Part shown: positions 16,710-22,059 of the stretch, one piece after another
How the letters are laid out: the number at the start of each line of letters is the position of its first letter
How positions within the stretch are numbered: position 1 is the first letter of the stretch
Assembly (NCBI GenBank): GCA_947483545.1
Contig: CANKNP010000033.1
Span: 1 to 22,059 of the forward strand
Length of the DNA stretch: 22,059 bases
DNA from: Deltaproteobacteria bacterium
GTDB taxonomy: Bacteria; Myxococcota; UBA796; SXON01
Direction: 5' to 3'
Notes under the pieces: generated by a model
Told to the model about the DNA's origin: nothing
What the model saw: the letters and a program-made list of their open reading frames with translations, nothing else
Database searches by the model: none
Translations under genes and position numbers: made by a program

Positions 16710-17204
16710 GTGGGGCGACGTCACGGCCTGGAGGACCTTGGACCCGGGCTGGACTTGATCCCCATGCTCAGCGTCGTCGTCCACCTTGTGCCGATGCTGC
16801 TGTTGAGCGTGCGGTTCCTCGCGCTCGCGCAGATGGAGTCACGGGGCGGGGTCGTCACGGCGTTGGATGCGCCGGACCAAGGGGCGCTCACGGAGCAGTC
16901 CAAGCGTGTCGTGAGCGTGGACATCGACAGCGAGGGGTTCCTCGTGGGCGGGGCAGACCGCCTTGACCCGCGAATTCCCTGCAACGGGGCCTGCAGCGTC
17001 GAAACGTATGACTATGCGGCGTTGTCCCGCGCTCTTTTGACGCTCAAGGCCGCGCATCCGACAGAGCGTCGTATCGTCCTGGCTCCGACCGCGGACGTCC
17101 CCTTCGAGGTGGTCGCCCGGGTGATGGCGGCGGCGCGGGCCGACGTCTCGGGCGGAACAGAGCGGGTGCTCTTCCCGGAGCCGCTCTTGGCCGTGCGCCG
17201 GTGA
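16710..17204 (+). CDS. TolR/ExbD-like motor subunit lacking the usual membrane Asp
   Basis: The gene starts at GTG 16710, 2 nt after the previous stop, with AAGGA upstream (16699-16703). An in-frame extension back to 16404 only reads the preceding channel gene in the wrong frame. The 164-residue product has a short cytoplasmic N-terminus, one membrane segment (about 16-36, LIPMLSVVVHLVPMLLLSV) and a periplasmic domain. Aligning by the Pro of the TolR/ExbD motif TPxxD, the proton-binding Asp position is Ser (S21), and a His (H25) sits one turn later. The periplasmic part has a Cys pair (PCNGAC), then a TolR-like alpha/beta end (IVLAPTADVPFEVVARVMAA). Placement between a TolQ-type and a second ExbD-type gene supports the family. 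The missing Asp suggests a structural or regulatory role. Confidence 0.82.
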   Translation: MGRRHGLEDLGPGLDLIPMLSVVVHLVPMLLLSVRFLALAQMESRGGVVTALDAPDQGALTEQSKRVVSVDIDSEGFLVGGADRLDPRIPCNGACSVETYDYAALSRALLTLKAAHPTERRIVLAPTADVPFEVVARVMAAARADVSGGTERVLFPEPLLAVRR

Positions 17205-17683
17205 GCGCGATTCGCCCTCGGACCGCCCGGGAGCGTCGGGAGCGACGCGCGGGCCGGCGGCTCCCCCTCAACCCCTACCTTCAGATCACGTCGATGACCG
17301 ACATGTTCACCCTCATCCTGGCGTTTCTACTTACCTTCTACGACCCGAACCTGGCCGATGCGCCGACGCTCCTTCTCCCCGCCGTCGCGGTGCGATCGGA
17401 GACGAAGGAGGGGCTTCGGTTGGAGGTCCGGAAGGAGGCCGTCATGTTGGACGGTGCGGTGCTGCTCACCCTCGGGGGGGGCAGCCGGCTTCCTGCAGGG
17501 CTTGCCCCTGGCGCGATCCTGCCGGGCGTTCAGGATGCCTTGAGCGCGCGTCACACGGATGACCTCGACCTGCTCGTCGCCTGCGACAAAACGGTGCCCT
17601 ACGGCGTCGTCGCGTCGGTCCTCGCCTCGGCTTCGGCCGCCGGCTTCAAAGACTACCGCTTTGTCGTCGAGAGCACACGATGA
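17201..17683 (+). CDS. TolR/ExbD-like motor subunit with conserved Asp, AglQ/AglS-like
   Basis: The start is GTG 17201, sharing GTGA with the previous stop. The 160-residue product has a very basic N-terminus (RTARERRERRAGRRLPLNP), one membrane segment (about 29-47, ITSMTDMFTLILAFLLTFY) and a periplasmic alpha/beta domain. The key Asp is D34 in the SMTD motif at the cytoplasmic mouth of the membrane helix, as in TolR/ExbD, where it carries the proton. The last part, LVACDKTVPYGVVASVLASA followed by a short strand, is the usual ExbD/TolR C-terminal fold. It should pair with the channel gene at 16039 to make the ion-driven motor. Confidence 0.87.
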   Translation: MSAIRPRTARERRERRAGRRLPLNPYLQITSMTDMFTLILAFLLTFYDPNLADAPTLLLPAVAVRSETKEGLRLEVRKEAVMLDGAVLLTLGGGSRLPAGLAPGAILPGVQDALSARHTDDLDLLVACDKTVPYGVVASVLASASAAGFKDYRFVVESTR

Positions 17684-17748
17684 GCGCGCCGTGGGAACCT
17701 TTGGCGCGCTATGTTGTCCCTACTGCTGTACCCAGGAAAATCACATGA
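17680..17748 (+). CDS. Possible 22-codon coupling mini-ORF
   Basis: ATG 17680 overlaps the stop of the motor gene (ATGA), and its own TGA (17746-17748) overlaps the ATG of the next gene, again as ATGA. It encodes 22 residues (MSAPWEPLARYVV...KIT), with no signal peptide or membrane segment. It spans the only gap in the middle of the operon, so ribosomes could pass from motor to transducer gene without leaving the message. The next gene has its own AGGA at 17734-17737, so coupling need not be required. The overlap at both ends may be chance. Confidence 0.35.
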   Translation: MSAPWEPLARYVVPTAVPRKIT

Positions 17749-19079
17749 GCACCGCCGCACAACCCGTCGCCCCCAGCCAGAAGTCGCTCCCCAAGGTCTT
17801 GCGCCTCGGCCTGCTCAAGGATGGCAAGGTCTCCGAGCGGATCACCAAGATCGGCGAGGTCGTCACGGTCGGGGAGAGCCCTCGCAACCTTTTCGTGCTC
17901 GCTGAGCCCCGGCTCGGTCAGAAGCTGGACATGTTCATTCCCCAACGCGATGGCTACCTCCTGCAGGTCCCTGAGTGGGTGGAGGGCATGGTCCAGACGA
18001 AGGACGGCATGAAGTCCCTCATCGCGCTTCGCTCCACCGCGCAGAAGAAGGGCGAGCTGTGGGTCTACACGCTCGACGAGCGGATGCGGGGCAAGCTCGT
18101 GGTGGGGGGGCACAGTGTGCTCTTCCAGTTCGTTCCCGCGCCGCCTCAGCCTGAGCGTGCGATGTCCGCGGCGGACTTCCGCGCCAAGTGGTACGACGAC
18201 GAAGACCCGCTCTTTCTCGCGCTCCTTGGCACCTTCTCCATCGTTTCGGCGTGTTTCATGACCTGGGTGTTGAACACCGAGCGCCCCTCGGACGAGGATC
18301 TGGTCGATGTCGATGACGCCGCGCGGCTGATCGTGAAGGAGATCGAGGCGATCGCGCTGCCGCCCGAGCCCACGGCGGTCGGCGAAGAGCCCCCGGAGAC
18401 CCAGGAGCCTGCTGCGGCGGAGCCTGAGAAGGCGCCGGCTTCGCCCTCCTCCACGCCCAATGACGCGCCTCCGTCGGTCGAGCAGCAGGTGGCGAGCTCG
18501 GTGGTCATCCAAGCGCTGGGCACGTTGGGCCTCGGCACCTCGGGCACCACCGCGCTCGACATGATCGGCGACGATCAAGCGCTCGGCTCGTTGCAGGACA
18601 AGTTGGCCGGTGTGAGCGGCACGGAGCAGGCCAACGCGACCAACATCCTCACGAAGGGGGGCGGTTCGGGCGCCGGGACGGATGCATCGGTCGGGGTGAA
18701 CACGGCGAAGCAAGGCGACGCCAGCGTTGGCACCGCAGCGGTGGTGAAAATCAAGAAGCCCAAGGTCGACTATGGCAACGCCGATGCCGATGTGGAGGAG
18801 GGAGATGTTGGCAACATCGCCTCGGTAGTCAAGAAGCGGTCCGGCTCGTTCCAGAGCTGCACCGAAGCCGGCCTGAAGCAGGACGAGAACATGTCCGGTC
18901 GTGTCACCATCGGGTGGACCATCACGGCCGGGCGGGTGAGCGGGGCCAAGCTCTTGAACAACACCACGGGGAACGCCGGCGTCGGCGCTTGTTTCCTCGC
19001 GGCGATAAGCACGCTCCGGTTCGATGAGGGCCTGACCGGCGAGGTCGCCGGGTATACCTGGACCGTCTCAGGCGTCTGA
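17745..19079 (+). CDS. FHA-like, one-TM protein with AgmX/PglI C-terminal domain, GltG/NfsG-like transducer
   Basis: The start is ATG 17745 with AGGA 7 nt upstream. The 444-residue product has a cytoplasmic FHA-like beta domain (about 17-130; VLRLGLLKDGKV, then VTVGESPRNLFVL). A single membrane helix follows (about 156-176, FLALLGTFSIVSACFMTWVL). Next come a Pro/Glu-rich periplasmic stretch and a Gly/Ala/Thr-rich region (about 270-345). The C-terminal TonB-like domain (about 355-444) has the AgmX/PglI signature, including two Cys (C372 in SFQSC, C416 in GACFLA), GRVTIGWTI and GRVSGAKLL. In the Agl-Glt system GltG and GltJ have this plan and couple the AglRQS motor to periplasmic parts. With no zinc-ribbon or GYF region it is closer to GltG (PglI) than to GltJ (AgmX). 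Confidence 0.88.
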   Translation: MSTAAQPVAPSQKSLPKVLRLGLLKDGKVSERITKIGEVVTVGESPRNLFVLAEPRLGQKLDMFIPQRDGYLLQVPEWVEGMVQTKDGMKSLIALRSTAQKKGELWVYTLDERMRGKLVVGGHSVLFQFVPAPPQPERAMSAADFRAKWYDDEDPLFLALLGTFSIVSACFMTWVLNTERPSDEDLVDVDDAARLIVKEIEAIALPPEPTAVGEEPPETQEPAAAEPEKAPASPSSTPNDAPPSVEQQVASSVVIQALGTLGLGTSGTTALDMIGDDQALGSLQDKLAGVSGTEQANATNILTKGGGSGAGTDASVGVNTAKQGDASVGTAAVVKIKKPKVDYGNADADVEEGDVGNIASVVKKRSGSFQSCTEAGLKQDENMSGRVTIGWTITAGRVSGAKLLNNTTGNAGVGACFLAAISTLRFDEGLTGEVAGYTWTVSGV

Positions 19080-19099
19080 GGGGCCCCGCGCCTGCTTCC

Positions 19100-20434
19100 A
19101 TGCGGGCACGCTGGATCGGCCTCCTCGCTGCGGCGCTCGCGCCCTCGAGGGCGCTCGGGGCGCCCGGTGAGCACGTGCAGCTTGGCGAGCTGGACGTCAT
19201 TCCGTCGGTGGCCGCGGGGGTCACGTACCATTCGAACGTCTACCTGGCGGACGGTGTGACCGAGGACGCCATCGGCGCGCCCGCCCTCCAGCTTCAGCCT
19301 GGGATCGCGTTCGCGCTGGACAAACCTGATGTGCAGCTGGACGCCGCGGTCAGCTACCGCCTGCGAAAGTACGTGGACCTCGTCCAGGATGACGTCCGCG
19401 TGGACAACCTCGACGGGTTCAATGAGGTGGACAGCTCGCTGCGCCTGCGGGCGTTTCGGACCAGCGCCGTCGGGCTCTCCGTCGACGACACGTTCACCAG
19501 CCGCAACTACCCGACCGGCGGGGCGGAGAACGAGGGCAACGCCAACAGCGTCACGACCTCCAACGATCTGCTTGGTGGCTTGATCTTCCGGGGTGGAACC
19601 GCCGTGGAGGTCGAGACCCTCGCGGCCCTTCGCATCGATGACTACCGGATCCCCGGCGTCGGTCAATACAACAACGCCGTGAGCCGCGGCCCCGTGCTCA
19701 ACGGCAAGTGGCGCGTCTCACCGAAGACCGCCTTGGTGTCGCACAACGCGGTCACGTGGGCCGGCTGGGGCGATAACCTCGTGCGCGCCGTCGGCCCCGA
19801 GTTCGAGGGCGGAGACTACGGCGAGTATGTCGGCAAGCCGGACAGCCTCGCGTGGTACACGATCTGGGGCGTCGAGGGCAAGCCCACTGGAAAGATCTGG
19901 GTGCAGGCGCAGGTCGGGTACGGGGAGGCCTACCAGGATGAGGCGACGGTGGTCGCAGAGGCGGCGGGGGTCGATCCCTCCGAGATCGACGGGTCTGGCG
20001 CTGGGGAGGGCTACGCCCAGGATCTCACGGGCTTCCCCAAGGGGCTGATTGTTCGCACGCTGGTGACATGGGAGCCGCTGAGTCATCAGGCGCTGTCCCT
20101 CGGCTACAACAAGGATTTTCGAGACACGCTGTTCACGAACTACGTGAGTTTTCACTACGGTTTCCTACGATACAAGGGCGGGCTGGCAGGGCGACTTGGG
20201 CTCGGCGTCGAGCTGGGCCTCTGGCGCGACGCGTTCCACGGGGAGATGAGCCGCGTGGACCTGAACCTGCAGGCGACGGTGGAGCTCACCTACAAGGTCA
20301 CCTCGTTCGTGGAGATCCACCTTGTCGGCGGCTGGCGCCAGCGCTCCTGTGGGGAGGTCGACTGCGCCTCGCAGTTCTACACCACCCAGTACGACGACCT
20401 TCGAGGCGAGCTCGGCGTCACGGTGGCCTACTAA
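19100..20434 (+). CDS. Outer-membrane beta-barrel protein, GltH/NfsH-like by position
   Basis: This 444-residue protein starts at ATG 19100, 20 nt after the previous stop, with no strong ribosome site, so translation may depend on the upstream gene. The N-terminus is a short signal peptide (WIGLLAAALAPSRALG, cleavage near 20). The rest consists of amphipathic strands alternating with Gly/Asp/Asn-rich turns, for example IPSVAAGVTYHSNVYLAD at the start and DDLRGELGVTVAY at the end. The final residue is Tyr, an aromatic as in the outer-membrane barrel insertion signal. A CGEVDC pair near the end could form a disulfide in a loop. Family unrecognised beyond the barrel character. As last gene of the cluster after the transducer, it fits the barrel component (GltH/NfsH). 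Confidence 0.83.
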   Translation: MRARWIGLLAAALAPSRALGAPGEHVQLGELDVIPSVAAGVTYHSNVYLADGVTEDAIGAPALQLQPGIAFALDKPDVQLDAAVSYRLRKYVDLVQDDVRVDNLDGFNEVDSSLRLRAFRTSAVGLSVDDTFTSRNYPTGGAENEGNANSVTTSNDLLGGLIFRGGTAVEVETLAALRIDDYRIPGVGQYNNAVSRGPVLNGKWRVSPKTALVSHNAVTWAGWGDNLVRAVGPEFEGGDYGEYVGKPDSLAWYTIWGVEGKPTGKIWVQAQVGYGEAYQDEATVVAEAAGVDPSEIDGSGAGEGYAQDLTGFPKGLIVRTLVTWEPLSHQALSLGYNKDFRDTLFTNYVSFHYGFLRYKGGLAGRLGLGVELGLWRDAFHGEMSRVDLNLQATVELTYKVTSFVEIHLVGGWRQRSCGEVDCASQFYTTQYDDLRGELGVTVAY

Positions 20435-20440
20435 ACTAAA

Positions 20441-20454
20441 GGTGCTTCCGCACC
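20441..20454 (+). terminator. Short hairpin after the barrel gene
   Basis: GGTGC-TTCC-GCACC forms a perfect 5-bp stem with a 4-nt loop 6 nt after the barrel gene stop. No T-run follows, so it is not a good intrinsic terminator. The 77-bp gap to the ftsK-like gene holds no other signal apart from GGAG before its start; read-through into that gene is possible. Confidence 0.25.
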
Positions 20455-20511
20455 CTCGCAGGTGACACGTCAAGGGAAAGGCGGTACGATGCCCCGTTGA
20501 CGGAGCTCGCG

Positions 20512-22059
20512 GTGGCCAAGATTCGATCCTCCCAGGTGACTGCCTCCTCTGGCACGCTGACCGCTGAGCCCGTCTCGACGGCGCTTGAGCCCCGGCCGCG
20601 CCCCAAGGTCTCCGGCGCGACGCGGCGCAAGAAGGCCCCCACCGCCGCGCTCGCCGCGCCGTTCAACCCTGCCGTTGAGCAGGGGGTGTTGCTATGCGGC
20701 CTTGGCGTATGCGGTTTCGTAGCCTTGTCCCTGGTCAGTTGGCACGCGGACGACCCCAGCCTGTCCTCCACGGGGGCGGGCGCCGCCCAGAACATGACCG
20801 GGGCGCTCGGCGCGGTGATCTCCGACCTGCTCTTTCAGGCCTTCGGCTACGCCGCCTGGTCCGTACTCGTCGTGGCGGCGATGATCGCCGTTCGCCTCGC
20901 GGGTCGCCGGGTCGGGGGCGTTGGATCCGTCGTGCTCGGCGGCGTAGCGTTCTGCTTGCTCGCCGTTGGTATTGAGCTGGTGGCCGGCGCCGAGGGCCGT
21001 GCGTTCCCCGCCGGCGGGCTGCTCGGCGCCGCAGGGGTCGGCGCCCTTGTGCCGCAGCTTGGGGACCTCGGCGCCGGCATTGCCGTCGGCTCGGCGCTCA
21101 TCGCCTCGGTGACCGTGCTCTTCGGCATCAACTGGCAGCCCATGTTCGCTCGGGCCGTGGATCGCGTACAGACCGGCGTGCCGTTGGCCGCGCGGGCTGT
21201 GGGATCCTTCGGGGGCGCCGCCGTCCGCGCCGGCGCCAGCGGCGTCTCTGCCCTCCGCGACCGCCTCCCCGGCGGGCGCACCGACCCTGACGAGGACGAA
21301 CCCGCGGACGACGACGCCGAAGACGCCGAGGACCTCGATCCCGCCGAGCCCCCCGCCCCCGCCCCCCGCACCTCTCCCCGCCTCCTGACCGAGGACCGCC
21401 CTCGCGTGCCGGAGGCCCCGACGCGCGCCCGCGTCCTCCCTCGCCGGCCGGACCCGCCCTCGCTCCCCGACGTGCCCTCGGTCGCCCTCCCCCCGCCCCC
21501 CAGCGTCTGGTCTGCGCGCCCCCCCCCCGAGCTGCTCCCCATCGACGACATCGATCGCGACGCCCCCACCCAGCACAGCGGCCGGTCTTTGGTCGAGGTC
21601 GAGTGGGAGAGCACCCAGGCGCCGCCTGCCCGGCCCCGCCCCCCCGCGCCCGCCGCATCCGCTGCCCCCGCGCGCCCTTCGCGCCCGGAAGGTGGCTTTG
21701 ACGACGCCCTCTCCGACTGGGCGGGCGGCGACCGCCGTGCCCCTCCCCCTGCCGCTCCCGCTCGCGCCTCCCGCACGGCCGACCCTCGCACGGCCGACCC
21801 TCGCACGGCCGATCCTCGCACGGCCGATCCTCGCACTGCGGACTCGCGCGCCGCCGAGCCACGCACGGCGGCTTCGGTCGACGCCTTCGAGCGGGCCCCC
21901 GGCGACCTTGAGCCTGCCTCGGTCGTCCGCGCCCCGCGCGTTTCGCCGGCCGTTGTCGCCGACGACATCGATCCCCCCTCGGTCGCCCCCCCTCGGTTCG
22001 CCCCCCCGCCACGCGCGGTCGAGGCCCCCCCGCCACGCGCGGTCGAGCCCCCCCCGCCC
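20512..22059 (+). CDS. ftsK: FtsK/SpoIIIE-type DNA translocase, N-terminal part (3' partial)
   Basis: The frame is open from GTG 20512 (GGAG at 20502-20505) to the window end, giving 516 codons without a stop. TTG 20497 is an in-frame alternative. After about 55 basic, Ala/Pro-rich residues comes the FtsK 4TM region: a first helix (about 57-77, LLCGLGVCGFVALSLVSW) and the hallmark WHADDPSLSSTG. LLFQAFGYAAW (about 106-116) comes next, then hydrophobic helices near 137-157, 168-182 and 185-206. From about 235 the chain is an acidic, then Pro/Ala/Arg-rich, linker that is still running at the end. The ATPase motor and gamma domain would lie beyond the window. By family it anchors at the division septum and pumps chromosomal DNA during segregation. 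The call rests on the membrane region only. Confidence 0.85.
   Translation, partial: MAKIRSSQVTASSGTLTAEPVSTALEPRPRPKVSGATRRKKAPTAALAAPFNPAVEQGVLLCGLGVCGFVALSLVSWHADDPSLSSTGAGAAQNMTGALGAVISDLLFQAFGYAAWSVLVVAAMIAVRLAGRRVGGVGSVVLGGVAFCLLAVGIELVAGAEGRAFPAGGLLGAAGVGALVPQLGDLGAGIAVGSALIASVTVLFGINWQPMFARAVDRVQTGVPLAARAVGSFGGAAVRAGASGVSALRDRLPGGRTDPDEDEPADDDAEDAEDLDPAEPPAPAPRTSPRLLTEDRPRVPEAPTRARVLPRRPDPPSLPDVPSVALPPPPSVWSARPPPELLPIDDIDRDAPTQHSGRSLVEVEWESTQAPPARPRPPAPAASAAPARPSRPEGGFDDALSDWAGGDRRAPPPAAPARASRTADPRTADPRTADPRTADPRTADSRAAEPRTAASVDAFERAPGDLEPASVVRAPRVSPAVVADDIDPPSVAPPRFAPPPRAVEAPPPRAVEPPPP
21772..21846 (+). repeat. Tandem 15-bp coding repeat in the FtsK linker
   Basis: Four head-to-tail units of CGCACGGCCGAYCCT (21772-21831) encode RTADP each time, and a fifth, degenerate unit (21832-21846) encodes RTADS. 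In-frame repeats of this kind change copy number by slippage without breaking the frame. They lie at about residues 421-445 of the FtsK-like protein, in its unstructured linker. Confidence 0.9.
22000..22047 (+). repeat. Two direct 24-bp repeats at the window end, in the FtsK linker
   Basis: Two identical 24-bp units (22000-22023 and 22024-22047) encode APPPRAVE twice, and the following bases begin in a similar Pro-rich way as the window ends. The array may continue beyond the edge. Confidence 0.85.

Noticed and set aside
16039..17683. Tol-Pal or TonB-ExbBD system
   Set aside because: The TolQ/R-type genes have no tolA, tolB, pal or tonB next to them. The partner carries an AgmX/PglI C-terminal domain and the neighbours are long TPR scaffolds, which fits Agl-Glt/Nfs better.

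Overview
The window reads as a GC-rich chromosomal segment from a Myxococcota-like (former Deltaproteobacteria) organism. This placement is an inference. It rests on the strong GC bias, a Ser/Thr kinase with a CHASE2 sensor, an NtrC-type regulator, long periplasmic TPR proteins, and a protein with the AgmX/PglI C-terminal domain typical of the myxobacterial Agl-Glt and Nfs envelope machines. No tRNA, rRNA, CRISPR array, phage gene or insertion sequence was seen.

Layout. (1) 1-1523, plus strand: C-terminal part of a membrane Ser/Thr kinase with CHASE2. (2) 1524-2028: gene-free stretch holding one copy (A, 1649-1857) of a dispersed repeat of about 208 bp, then GC-rich palindromes. (3) 5920 down to 2029, minus strand: a two-gene unit, an SppA-type S49 protease fused to an outer-membrane-barrel-like N-terminal domain, followed by a sigma-54-dependent response regulator. 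(4) 5921-6436: divergent intergenic region holding a second repeat copy (B, 6034-6240) inverted relative to A, so the protease/regulator pair lies between inverted repeats. (5) 6437-8008, plus strand: a PBP4/DacB-family D-Ala-D-Ala carboxypeptidase. (6) 8115-20434, plus strand: a tightly packed operon. (7) 20512 to the end: start of an FtsK/SpoIIIE DNA translocase, cut by the window edge after the membrane domain and part of a Pro/Ala/Arg-rich linker.

The centrepiece is the 8115-20434 operon. It encodes, in order, an unrecognised exported protein, a 707-aa exported TPR/coiled-coil protein, a 1123-aa exported TPR protein, a 504-aa TPR lipoprotein, a 75-aa exported peptide, a TolQ/ExbB/MotA-type channel subunit, two TolR/ExbD-like subunits, an FHA-like/one-TM/AgmX-PglI C-terminal protein, and an outer-membrane beta-barrel. 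This order fits GltC-D-E-(F)-[AglR/Q/S motor]-G-H (or NfsC-H) of Myxococcus xanthus, with the ion-driven motor inserted inside the envelope-complex genes. The likely job is to couple proton flow at the inner membrane, through a TonB-like transducer and periplasmic TPR scaffolds, to an outer-membrane complex, for gliding, polysaccharide handling or another envelope task. The first ExbD-like subunit lacks the expected transmembrane Asp. Most genes join by stop/start overlaps (ATGA, GTGA, TTGA), and a 22-codon mini-ORF bridges the last motor gene and the transducer gene with ATGA at both ends.

All product calls come from reading motifs and architecture. No database search was run, and the Glt/Nfs assignments are based on gene order and domain type.
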